In this document: positions 7,407 to 16,400 of the stretch, in pieces | Numbering within the stretch: position 1 is the stretch's first letter | Layout of the letters: each line of letters begins with the position of its first letter | Assembly (NCBI GenBank): GCA_020636545.1 | Contig: JACJXS010000015.1 | Coordinates: forward strand, 1 to 64,000 | DNA from: Chitinophagales bacterium | GTDB lineage: Bacteria; Bacteroidota; Bacteroidia; Chitinophagales; JADIYW01 | Direction: 5' to 3' | DNA length: 64,000 nt | The notes under the pieces: generated by a model | The model's input: the letters and a program-made list of their open reading frames with translations, nothing else | Database searches by the model: none | Told to the model about the DNA's origin: nothing | Program-made: the position numbers and the translations under genes

Positions 7407-10400
7407 ATGCGTAAATATTCCCTCTTATTTATTGTTGTTTCGATTTGTTTCAATGTATTTAGTCAAGCATCTTTAAAGCATACAGATATTCTGAAAATGT
7501 ATTATGAAGCAAAGGAGCAAATTGCTTATGAACGATACGCAATAGCTTACCCAATAATTCAAGATTTTTTGAAAAATTATGAAAATAATGTACTAAAAAT
7601 TGACCCATCTATTGTTTCTGAATCTTACTTTTATAAAGCACTTTGTGCTAAAGAAACAAAAGCACCAGAAGCTCAAACCTTATTAATTGATTATATTGAG
7701 GATTATCCTGGAACTACACATATTAATACTGCAAGATTTTTACTAGGTGAAATTGCTTATGATATACCTAATTATCAAAATGCCATCGAGTATTTTAAAG
7801 AAGTAAATGAAAAGGAATTGTCCAAAAATCAAGCACTAGATTATAATTATAAATATGCATTTGCATTATTTGCTACTAAGAAATTTAAAGAAGCCAGAGC
7901 TCGTTTTAATACGCTTACGGCTTCTGATTCAAAATATAAAGAAGATGCTTTTTATTATAGTGGTTTGTCGTCTTATTATTTGGGTGATTATAATAATGCT
8001 TATAAGACTTTTCAAAAGATTGAAACTGCTAAGAAATACGATAAAATTGTTCCTTATTATTTAGCTTCTATCCAATTTGTCAATAAGGATTACAAAGGTG
8101 TGGTTGCTTACGCAGAACCAAAACTAAAGGAGAATGTAAAATATACTACTGAAATTGCCCATTTATTAGGGAATTCATATTACGAATTGCAACAATATGA
8201 TAAAGCTAAATACTATTTAGAAGAATATATGAGCAAATCTGTAAAAGCAACACCTGAAGATTATTATATTTTAGGTTATGTTCAAGCACAGGAAAATGAT
8301 TGTAAAAATGCAGTAAAAAACTTAGGAGAACTTTCTCCATTAGAAACTGAACTTGCACAAAATGCGATGTATCAAATGGCTAAATGTTTGATAAAAATTG
8401 ATAAGAAAAATGATGCAAAAAATGCTTTCCTTCAATCGGCAAGATTAGATTTTAATAAAGCCATTAAAGAAGAGTCAATATTTCAATACGCAAAATTATC
8501 TTATGAGCTGAATAATATTAATGATGCTTTGGTTACACTCAAAAAATTTATTGTTGATTATCCAAAATCTATCTATTACAACGAAGCAAATGAACTTTTA
8601 GCCGATATATTTTTAATTACTAAAAACTATGATGAAGCGATTGCAATCATTGAGAGTTTGCCTAATGTTTCTCCTAAATTGCAAGCAACTTATCAGCAAA
8701 TGGCTTATTTAAAAGCACTATCTTTGTATAATGACAAAAATTATGCACAGGCTATTCCATTTTTCAATAAATCTTTGAAATATACAAGCAATAAATCTTA
8801 TGAAGCACTAACTTATTATTGGAAAGCTGATATTGCTCATCAAAGTGGTGATTATACACAAAGTAAACAATTGTTAGACAAGTTTTTTAGCTTATCTAAA
8901 AATATCAATACTGCTGAAAATATAATGGTTAGTAATGGAACGGCAAATTATTTACAAGGCTACAATTATTATAAAGAAAAGAATTATCCTCAAGCCGTAG
9001 TTAATTTTAGTGCTGCTTTAAACCAGTTAAAAGATAGCAAAACCACAAGTATTGCACAAAATATTTATCCTGATGCGTTAGTGCGTTTAGCAGATGCTTA
9101 TTTTATTCAAAAGAAATATCAAGATGCAAAGCAAAATTACGATGTGGTCATTAAGAATAATTTTAAAGCTGCGGATTACGCTTTATTTCAAAATGCAATT
9201 ATTGATGGTTTAGAAGGAAAATATTTAGATAAAATTGCAGGAATGAATGCATTAGTAGCTCGATTTCCTAAATCGTCATTTGCCGATGAAGCTTTATTTC
9301 AAGCTGGAAATACGCAGTTTGCTATTAGTAAAACAAATGATGCAAAACAAACTTTTAATACTTTGCTCAAAAATTATCCCAAATCGACAAGAGTGCCAGA
9401 CACTTATAATAAATTAGGTTTAATTGCGTACAATCAAGATAGTTATGATGAAGCATTAAGTTGGTATCAAAAAGTGGTAGATAAGTACCCAAATACGCCA
9501 GCAGCAAATGAAGCGATGTTGGTTATTAAAGATATTTATATTGATAAAGGTGATGCTAATGGGTTTATAAAATATGCTTCAAAAAATTCAAGTTCTAATT
9601 TAACTGCTTCAGCTCAAGATTCTATTATTTATCTTACAGCTGAAAGTCAATTTCAAAAAGGAAATATCAAACAAGCTTTAGATGGTTTTGATAGTTATTT
9701 ATTACAGTATCCTAAAGGTTTTTTCAATTTGCAAGCAAGATTTTATAGAGCTGAATGTAATTATAGCCTTCAAAGTTTTGATAAAGCATTGCAAGATTAC
9801 GTGTATGTAGCAAATTTACCACAAAATAGATTTTCAGAAAGGTCGGTAGCTCGTTCTGCAAATATTTTTTATTTTGACCAAAAGAATTATAAAGAAGCTT
9901 TAAACTATTATTCTAAATTAGAACAAATAGCCACATTAGATGAAAATAAAAGAGAAAGTTTAATTGGCTTAATGCGTACTAATTTTAAATTAAATAACCA
10001 TACTTCAACGCTAGTTTTTACAGACAAAGTTAGTGAACTAAGTAATTTGCCTGAGTTCTATAAAAAAGAAATTACTTATTATAAAGGTGTAACTTATTTT
10101 AAACAACAAGATTACGATAAAGCATTACCGCAATTGCAAACCATTGCAACGACCTTAGATAATGAACAAAGTGCAGAAGCCCAATATGATATTGCTAAAA
10201 TTTATTTTGAGAAAAAGAATTATAAACAAGCGGAGTCAGAAGCCATGAAATACACGGAGAATTTCCCTGCTTATGAATATTATTTAGGAAAAACATACAT
10301 TTTATTGAGTGATATTTATAAAGTAAATGGCAAAATTTTACAAGCTAAAGCTACTTTACAAAGTTTGATAGATAATTATTCTTTTGATGATGATGTGATG

Positions 10401-10505
10401 AAAGAAGCCAAAGAGAAGTTGCAAATAATCATTGATCAAGAAACCCAAAATTCAAATTTAAAATTGCCAGATAATAACTTACAGATATTGCAATTTGATA
10501 AATAA
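7407..10505 (+). CDS. Exported tetratricopeptide-repeat protein
   Basis: A 1032-residue protein with a signal peptide (1-20, ending FSQA). Almost the whole remainder is TPR-like helical hairpins. Recurrent signatures include YxxALCAKE, AIEYFKEV, YDKAKYYLEEY, AIPFFNKSLKY, YDEALSWYQKVVDKYPN and YKQAESEAMKYTENFP. No catalytic motif is visible. TPR solenoids are protein-interaction scaffolds, so this is probably a periplasmic or outer-membrane-associated assembly factor. It is followed after 24 bp by an outer-membrane barrel gene on the same strand, and the pair most likely works together. The specific partner cannot be deduced from the sequence. Confidence 0.8.
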   Translation: MRKYSLLFIVVSICFNVFSQASLKHTDILKMYYEAKEQIAYERYAIAYPIIQDFLKNYENNVLKIDPSIVSESYFYKALCAKETKAPEAQTLLIDYIEDYPGTTHINTARFLLGEIAYDIPNYQNAIEYFKEVNEKELSKNQALDYNYKYAFALFATKKFKEARARFNTLTASDSKYKEDAFYYSGLSSYYLGDYNNAYKTFQKIETAKKYDKIVPYYLASIQFVNKDYKGVVAYAEPKLKENVKYTTEIAHLLGNSYYELQQYDKAKYYLEEYMSKSVKATPEDYYILGYVQAQENDCKNAVKNLGELSPLETELAQNAMYQMAKCLIKIDKKNDAKNAFLQSARLDFNKAIKEESIFQYAKLSYELNNINDALVTLKKFIVDYPKSIYYNEANELLADIFLITKNYDEAIAIIESLPNVSPKLQATYQQMAYLKALSLYNDKNYAQAIPFFNKSLKYTSNKSYEALTYYWKADIAHQSGDYTQSKQLLDKFFSLSKNINTAENIMVSNGTANYLQGYNYYKEKNYPQAVVNFSAALNQLKDSKTTSIAQNIYPDALVRLADAYFIQKKYQDAKQNYDVVIKNNFKAADYALFQNAIIDGLEGKYLDKIAGMNALVARFPKSSFADEALFQAGNTQFAISKTNDAKQTFNTLLKNYPKSTRVPDTYNKLGLIAYNQDSYDEALSWYQKVVDKYPNTPAANEAMLVIKDIYIDKGDANGFIKYASKNSSSNLTASAQDSIIYLTAESQFQKGNIKQALDGFDSYLLQYPKGFFNLQARFYRAECNYSLQSFDKALQDYVYVANLPQNRFSERSVARSANIFYFDQKNYKEALNYYSKLEQIATLDENKRESLIGLMRTNFKLNNHTSTLVFTDKVSELSNLPEFYKKEITYYKGVTYFKQQDYDKALPQLQTIATTLDNEQSAEAQYDIAKIYFEKKNYKQAESEAMKYTENFPAYEYYLGKTYILLSDIYKVNGKILQAKATLQSLIDNYSFDDDVMKEAKEKLQIIIDQETQNSNLKLPDNNLQILQFDK

Positions 10506-10529
10506 TCCTTTCCCTTTAATAAAATATTT

Positions 10530-12227
10530 ATGAGATTTAATAATAAATACCTTTTTAAACAAGCTTTCATTCTGATTAGTATATCATTTTTTAGTTCTTT
10601 TGATGCTTTAGCTCAAAAAGCAACGGATACAATCTATGATTTAGATGTGGTGAATATTATTCAAAGTTATGAGCCTATTTTAATTAATAGTGATAAAATT
10701 CCTTTATTGCCTGATGTGCCAAAGTTTTCTAAAAATAAACCAGACCCACAAACTTATCAATTTTCTGATGTCAAAGGAAAAATTAATTATTCTGCTGAAG
10801 ATATTAGACCTATAAAAATGTCCTTACCTCAAGCGGACAAACAAAAATTCTTATACTTAAAAGCTGGATTTGGGAATTATCTAACACCACTTTTAAATCT
10901 CTCTTTGGTCAATCCAAACCAATCGAAGTTTAGAGCAGGATTAAATACAGATTTTATTTTCTCCAAAGCAAAAAAGCCAAGATTTCAACAATATTTTGAT
11001 TTTAAAGCCAAAGGTTTTGGAGAATATTTTATTAAAAGTAGTGCATTAGTTGGGGCTTCTATTAATACTCAATTTGATCAATATCATTTTTATGCGAACC
11101 AAGATTCTAATATTACAAGAAAGGATATCGCAAATATGTATAAACGTTTTGGTGCAAATATCTATTTGAAAAATATTGCAGATAAAGACTTCGATTATCA
11201 AGCAAATATCGGATTTAATAACACAAGTAATACTTTGAATCAAAAAGAAACAACCATTCAAATTGATTTGAAAGGACATTATATGTTTATGCAAAATATT
11301 GGTGCTGGAGCGAATATATTAGTCAATAATGTTGGCTATAAAGATGCTATAGACTCCAACAAAACCAATCGTTTTTCTATGGGTATTAATCCTTATGCAA
11401 TTGTTCAATATAAAATTTGGAAGTTGAAATTGGGTGCAAATGTTATGGGTACAAATAAGAAATTATATGTTTTGCCTTCTATCCAAAATGTTTTGAATAT
11501 TTATAAGAATTATTTGACTATGTATAACGAATGGAACTCACAGGTAAAAGTGAATAGTTTACATAAAAATTCATTAGAAAATGCATTCATAGATGCCAAT
11601 AATTTCCGAAATCAAATTGATGAAAAAAGAACTTTTATAGGTTTAAGAGGTGCAGCAAGTGGCTTCTATTATGACTTAAATTTCTCTCAATTGGTTTCCA
11701 GAAATGCCTTATTGTACGCTTATAACGAATATGATAATACATATGACGCAGCTATATCTCCAAGAATTGGTACGTTTCAGCCTGAGTATATTCACAAAAT
11801 TAAAGCACTCAATCCGCATATTGCTTTAGGTTATGCCAAAGGAAACAAATATGGAGCAAAACTATCATTTGATTATTATATATACAATAAAAACAATGAT
11901 TTTGAAGTGATATATAAGCCCAAACTTCAATCTAAATTATCAGTATTCTACAATTGGAACGAAAAATTATTTATTGATTTGAGTATGACAGCTTATGGAA
12001 AAATGAATGGTTTAGTGCATCAAGTTTCAAACGATGTAATTGTAAATACTTATTTGCAACCAATTAAAGGTGTTGTTGATATTAATTTGAGTGCATCTTA
12101 CTTTTTTACAAAAAATATTGGTGTGTTTTTGGATTTAACTAACATTTCGCATCAGAAATATCAACATTATATCAATTATCCAAGTTATGGTGTACAAGTA
12201 ATTGGTGGTGTCAAAATTGCTTATTAG
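10530..12227 (+). CDS. Outer-membrane beta-barrel protein (TonB-receptor-like barrel without a visible plug)
   Basis: A 565-residue protein with a signal peptide ending ALAQ (about 29). The mature N-terminus contains VVNIIQSYEPILINSDKIP, which resembles the conserved VxPYxPxIxDAxKIxxxP stretch of a group of Bacteroidota outer-membrane proteins. The rest is barrel-like, with many alternating aromatic strands (for example FLYLKAGFGNYL and AKLSFDYYIYN), and it ends GVQVIGGVKIAY with a C-terminal aromatic typical of Bam-inserted barrels. I see no TonB plug domain. It sits between the TPR gene (24-bp gap) and the HU/SPOR gene (11-bp gap), so the three are probably co-transcribed. Function unknown. 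Confidence 0.68.
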   Translation: MRFNNKYLFKQAFILISISFFSSFDALAQKATDTIYDLDVVNIIQSYEPILINSDKIPLLPDVPKFSKNKPDPQTYQFSDVKGKINYSAEDIRPIKMSLPQADKQKFLYLKAGFGNYLTPLLNLSLVNPNQSKFRAGLNTDFIFSKAKKPRFQQYFDFKAKGFGEYFIKSSALVGASINTQFDQYHFYANQDSNITRKDIANMYKRFGANIYLKNIADKDFDYQANIGFNNTSNTLNQKETTIQIDLKGHYMFMQNIGAGANILVNNVGYKDAIDSNKTNRFSMGINPYAIVQYKIWKLKLGANVMGTNKKLYVLPSIQNVLNIYKNYLTMYNEWNSQVKVNSLHKNSLENAFIDANNFRNQIDEKRTFIGLRGAASGFYYDLNFSQLVSRNALLYAYNEYDNTYDAAISPRIGTFQPEYIHKIKALNPHIALGYAKGNKYGAKLSFDYYIYNKNNDFEVIYKPKLQSKLSVFYNWNEKLFIDLSMTAYGKMNGLVHQVSNDVIVNTYLQPIKGVVDINLSASYFFTKNIGVFLDLTNISHQKYQHYINYPSYGVQVIGGVKIAY

Positions 12228-12238
12228 ATTTGTGATAG

Positions 12239-13339
12239 ATGAATGCATTTATCACACAGCTTTTATATCAAAATAATTGTGTAATCGTTCCTAAAGTTGG
12301 AGCGTTCTTAGCCAATTATAAGAGTGCCTTTGTGGATATGCACCAAAATATTATTCTTCCACCTCAAAAAACAATTGCTTTTAATAAGCAATTGAATAAA
12401 AGTGATGGACTACTTGCGGCATTCGTTAGTGAACAAAAAATGATTTCATATACAGCTGCTGAACAATTGGTGAATCAATTTGGTGATGAGATATTGTTTT
12501 CATTAGAAAAACATAAAAGTTTTATTTTTAGTGGAATTGGTCGATTATATAAAGATGCTTCAGATAATATTTTGTTTGAAAGCTTTGGGCAAGAAAATTT
12601 TTTAATAGAGAATTATGGCTTGTTGCCTGTTGCAATTGAACCAATTTCAAGATTGAAATCTGAAGCAGTTATTGAGCCAATTGTACCAACAGTTGCAGTT
12701 GATGAAAAACAAGTTAGTGTCTCAAATAAAAAGAGTGGAATTCGTTGGGTGTTACCTGTAATTATTCCATTTTTATTGATAACTATCATTGGATTTTTTG
12801 TGATGTTTTCACAATTTAACCCTCAGTTTTCTAAGTTCGATTTAGCTTCACTAGTTCCAAATGTTAAGCAACTTTTTGAGCAAAAAAATCAACAAAATAT
12901 TCTTAAAACTGAATATCCAAAAGCAACTATTCCTACACAAAAAGATACAACTCATTTAGTGGTTAAAGCAAATATTGATTCTGTTCTAATTAATACTTCA
13001 ACATCAGTTGCTGTTGATACAATTACGCCAATAAAAAAGGAAGTTGTACAAACTGAAAAGCCAGTTGAAGTAAAAGAACCTGAAAAGAAACCTATTGTTT
13101 TAGAGAACGGAAAAGTGGCTAATGCATTTATTTGTGTAGGTTCTTTTAAGAATGAAAGTAATGCTAAAGAAATGCAAAAGATGATTGATTTTTTAGGATT
13201 GCAATCTGTAGTAAGCAAAACTAAATTACATCAAGTATTGGTGGCAACTAGTACAGCAAGAGCTGGAGAAGATTTAGCAACACTTAAAGAAGAAATTGCA
13301 CCAGGTGCATATATTTACTGCCAAAATTGTAATTATTAA
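12239..13339 (+). CDS. HU-like (CCDC81-type) and SPOR domain membrane protein
   Basis: A 366-residue protein. The N-terminal 150 residues (MNAFITQLLYQNNCVIVPKV onward, with FNKQLNKSDGLL and SFIFSGIGRLYKD) match the two tandem HU-like domains known as prokaryotic CCDC81-type. One transmembrane helix lies at about 168-193. A Lys/Pro/Glu-rich linker leads to a C-terminal SPOR domain (about 290-366, starting FICVGSFKNESNAKEM). SPOR domains bind denuded glycan strands of septal peptidoglycan, so the protein probably links the cytoplasm (HU-like side) to the division-site cell wall. It has an 11-bp gap from the barrel gene and a 5-bp gap to the ATPase gene. Confidence 0.8.
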   Translation: MNAFITQLLYQNNCVIVPKVGAFLANYKSAFVDMHQNIILPPQKTIAFNKQLNKSDGLLAAFVSEQKMISYTAAEQLVNQFGDEILFSLEKHKSFIFSGIGRLYKDASDNILFESFGQENFLIENYGLLPVAIEPISRLKSEAVIEPIVPTVAVDEKQVSVSNKKSGIRWVLPVIIPFLLITIIGFFVMFSQFNPQFSKFDLASLVPNVKQLFEQKNQQNILKTEYPKATIPTQKDTTHLVVKANIDSVLINTSTSVAVDTITPIKKEVVQTEKPVEVKEPEKKPIVLENGKVANAFICVGSFKNESNAKEMQKMIDFLGLQSVVSKTKLHQVLVATSTARAGEDLATLKEEIAPGAYIYCQNCNY

Positions 13340-13344
13340 TTATT

Positions 13345-13998
13345 TTGATTAGTTGCTCAGATATACATAAATCTTATGGTCAATTAGAAGTTCTGAAAGG
13401 CATTAATCTTCAAGTTAATCAAGGCGAATTAGTTAGTGTTGTTGGTGCATCAGGTGCTGGTAAAAGTACTTTGTTGCATATCATTGGTACATTAGATAAG
13501 CCAGATAGAGGAGAGGTAATCATCAACGGAATGTCTGTTGCAAACTTGAAAGACAAAGCCTTGTCTGAGTTTAGAAATAAAAACTTAGGGTTTATTTTTC
13601 AATTTCATCATCTTTTGCCCGAATTTACTGCTTTAGAAAACGTTTGCATACCTGGATATATTGCCAATAGAAAAGATGCAGAAGTGCAAAACCGAGCGAA
13701 AGAATTGTTGGATTTTATGGGTTTAAAAGATAGATTTCATCATAAACCAAATGAATTGTCTGGCGGAGAGCAGCAAAGAGTTTCAGTTGCTAGAGCTTTA
13801 ATCAATAATCCACTTTTGATTTTGGCCGATGAGCCTACTGGAAATTTAGATTCTGAAAAATCTGAAGAATTACACAACTTGTTTTTTGATATGAAGCGGA
13901 TGTTTAACCAAACATTTATTATTGTTACACATAATGAACATTTGGCTGAAAAAGCAGATAAGAAAATCGTAATGAAAGACGGTCTTATAATTTCTTAA
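13345..13998 (+). CDS. lolD: LolD-type ABC transporter ATP-binding protein
   Basis: A 217-residue ATPase with Walker A GASGAGKST (34-42), the Q-loop in FIFQFHHLLPEF, the signature LSGGEQQRV (about 138-146) and Walker B LLILADEPTGNLDS. The Q-loop region and overall length match LolD, which powers LolCE in extracting lipoproteins from the inner membrane. Other MacB/FtsE-like ATPases are similar and no permease gene is adjacent, so the assignment is by sequence only. I use TTG at 13345, because no ATG lies in frame near the N-terminus and the upstream in-frame stop leaves only ATT alternatives. It follows the SPOR gene by 5 bp. Confidence 0.75.
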   Translation: MISCSDIHKSYGQLEVLKGINLQVNQGELVSVVGASGAGKSTLLHIIGTLDKPDRGEVIINGMSVANLKDKALSEFRNKNLGFIFQFHHLLPEFTALENVCIPGYIANRKDAEVQNRAKELLDFMGLKDRFHHKPNELSGGEQQRVSVARALINNPLLILADEPTGNLDSEKSEELHNLFFDMKRMFNQTFIIVTHNEHLAEKADKKIVMKDGLIIS

Positions 13999-14880
13999 TT
14001 ACTCAACTTTGTAACTTGCTACACAATCAATGACCGCATTAAATTGCTTGTTTAATGTAAATTGCTTTCCAATTTGTGTATCATAAACTGGAATTTTTAA
14101 TTCGCCTATAAAATCATTAAAAACAATATCTTCATCTTCAACTAAAAATCTAATTTCATCATCTGTGCTTACCAAAAATTGAATATTTTTAGATTTTGGT
14201 CCTTTAGCAAAAATATAATCATCTCTAACAGCTTCTTTCCAAATTATAGTATTTGCCAACATAATTTTTACGGATACATCTGGAGCTAAAGTATTGTAAA
14301 ACCCAGCATCCCAAGTTTGTCCATTTGACATCAATTTATTGACTTCTAAGTAATCAATATTGAAAGTTATTTTATGTGTAGGCTTTTTCTTTAGCACAAT
14401 ATTTTTCTCAATTATTACTTGTTGATATTTATTGCCCAATGCATCAGTTCCATTCAGTCCAACCAAAACATTGATGGTGTGTTCTCCTTCGCTTAAATTA
14501 AAAGCTGCTAGCGGAATAAATAATGATTCTTTAATTGGATAATTACTGCCAAAATCAAAGGAGTCATACTTTTTTATAAGTGTAAGATTTCCATTTTTAT
14601 TTTTCAATTTTTGATAACCTAAAGCAGGCTTTATTTTTGAACCATTTTCTGAGAAGGTTATATTTAAAGTAAATTTACTTAAATCCATTATGGAATCATT
14701 AGAAATTTTATCTTCTAATGCTTTGAAATCAATTTCATAATTAAAATCAATGCCATAAACTCCTTTATTGTTGATGTTAGGTAGTGTTTTGGCATTGCGA
14801 ATAAAAATTATAGATTCATTATTGGCAGCATTTAATGCAAAAAATGTAAAGAATACAAAAAGAAATAATAAGTTTTTCAT
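13999..14880 (-). CDS. Secreted protein of unknown function with a C2-like C-terminal domain
   Basis: A 293-residue protein starting MKNLLFLFVFFTFFALNAA, a clear signal peptide, at the ATG at 14880; a longer open frame upstream lacks a plausible start. I do not recognise a named family. The N-terminal half looks beta-rich. From about residue 175 the sequence carries LAPDVSVKIML, TIIWKEAV, DEIRFLVEDED and NDFIGELKIPV. That order of elements resembles a C2 beta-sandwich, including an acidic DED loop of the kind that can bind calcium or lipid. It ends exactly at the lolD stop, converging on it. The C2 call is an inference from motif order. Confidence 0.55.
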   Translation of the reverse strand: MKNLLFLFVFFTFFALNAANNESIIFIRNAKTLPNINNKGVYGIDFNYEIDFKALEDKISNDSIMDLSKFTLNITFSENGSKIKPALGYQKLKNKNGNLTLIKKYDSFDFGSNYPIKESLFIPLAAFNLSEGEHTINVLVGLNGTDALGNKYQQVIIEKNIVLKKKPTHKITFNIDYLEVNKLMSNGQTWDAGFYNTLAPDVSVKIMLANTIIWKEAVRDDYIFAKGPKSKNIQFLVSTDDEIRFLVEDEDIVFNDFIGELKIPVYDTQIGKQFTLNKQFNAVIDCVASYKVE

Positions 14881-15085
14881 GGTTTGAATTTGTTTCTGTA
14901 AATCTATAAAAAATAAGTTTATAGCAGTATAGATTAACAATTCTTGAGTAAAAAATAGGTTTTGTTTAATTTTAAATAACTAAAAAATTATAGGTTTTAT
15001 TTTTTTGCAAAGTTTAATTTTTTCAGAAGACATCGCCATAAATTCTTTTTTTTTCCTATCTTGCTGATGTATTATCGGTACTGAA

Positions 15086-16327
15086 ATGGAACAACAAGAA
15101 CAACAAGCAGCTCAACAAAAAAAGATAAAGAAAGAGTATTTTGCCGTAGTAGATGGATTGCGTGGTGCATCTATGTGTTTTACAGTTTTGGTACACATGA
15201 ATTTGACAATTTTTAAGTTGCCAGCATTTTTAGCACATTTTGGTTTACATGGTTTTTATGTACTGTCTGCATTTTTAATCAGTACCATATTGTACAAAGA
15301 GAAAGTAAAATTTGGCGAATTTAAACCTTATGCTAAGAATTTTTATATCAAACGATTTCTAAGAATTATTCCATTATATTATGCCTATATTATAGGTATC
15401 GCTTTTATCGGCTTAATATTAAAATTTATTACACATGGCGACCCATTTGGTATTATTTATGAGCTTAAAAATTTTGGAATAAATTTATTCACTTTTACCT
15501 ATAATTATAAAGATTTATTTGCATTCTTAAAAGGCTTAGACCATCAAAAGTGTAACTTATTTCCTCATTTATGGTCTATCTCAATTGAAGAACAATTTTA
15601 TTTAGTGATTCCTGCTGTTTTATTTTTCTTGACTAAAGAACAAGTGAAAAAAATGGCAATAGCAATAATTATCATATACCCATTTTTTAGAGTAGCAGGA
15701 TTTCTATATTTAAGAGATGTATTGCACATGACATCAACACATGGTAAACATGAGTATGAAATTATGTACAATTTCTTCTATCGTTCTAGTTTATTTCAAG
15801 TAGATGCTTTTATGTATGGTTTATTAATTCCTTTGGTAAATTATAATAATAGAAAAGTATTACGTTGGATTGTAATTGGCTCAACGGCATTGATATTTGT
15901 AGGTCAGATTTATAATATGTTTGATTATGCTCATGAACAAGGTGTATCTGCTTGGAGTGTAGTAGGAGAGCATGTCGTTGTGATGAAAAATGGTATGTAT
16001 GCTTATGTGAATACATTGTATAATATTTTGGCATCTTCATTAATATATTATTTATTAAAATTTCCTGATTCATCATTAAATAAAATATTGAAATTCCCAT
16101 TTTTTATGGAATGGGGGAAAATTGTATATGGTATCTATGTTTATCACATGATATTTGTAACCATTACAGCTATCATTTTTTATACAGTGCTTAAAGTCTA
16201 TTTACCATTACCGATTGCAGAGTTATTGTATATAGCATTATGTTTTACTTCTGTTTATTATTTCTCCAAATTCAGTTTCTATAAATTTGAAATGTATTTC
16301 TTAAATATCAAGAATAAGAGAGATTAA
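15086..16327 (+). CDS. Acyltransferase 3 family membrane protein
   Basis: A 413-residue integral membrane O-acyltransferase of the Acyl_transf_3 family (as in OatA and WecH), which transfers acyl groups to sugars of surface polysaccharide, lipopolysaccharide or peptidoglycan. Family signatures are VVDGLRGASM (21-30), the conserved His37 in the first helix, GLHGFYVLSAFLIS, RFLRIIPLYY and HLWSISIEEQFYL (about 161-173). About ten hydrophobic helices are visible. There is a short Gln/Glu-rich cytoplasmic head (MEQQEQQAAQQ). No SGNH domain is attached. Its acceptor substrate is unknown and neither neighbour indicates one. Confidence 0.85.
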   Translation: MEQQEQQAAQQKKIKKEYFAVVDGLRGASMCFTVLVHMNLTIFKLPAFLAHFGLHGFYVLSAFLISTILYKEKVKFGEFKPYAKNFYIKRFLRIIPLYYAYIIGIAFIGLILKFITHGDPFGIIYELKNFGINLFTFTYNYKDLFAFLKGLDHQKCNLFPHLWSISIEEQFYLVIPAVLFFLTKEQVKKMAIAIIIIYPFFRVAGFLYLRDVLHMTSTHGKHEYEIMYNFFYRSSLFQVDAFMYGLLIPLVNYNNRKVLRWIVIGSTALIFVGQIYNMFDYAHEQGVSAWSVVGEHVVVMKNGMYAYVNTLYNILASSLIYYLLKFPDSSLNKILKFPFFMEWGKIVYGIYVYHMIFVTITAIIFYTVLKVYLPLPIAELLYIALCFTSVYYFSKFSFYKFEMYFLNIKNKRD

Positions 16328-16400
16328 AAAATATGATTGATGTAAGTAATTTTATTGTATAATGTAAATAATTTCAACGAAAAAGTAATACATTTATTTA

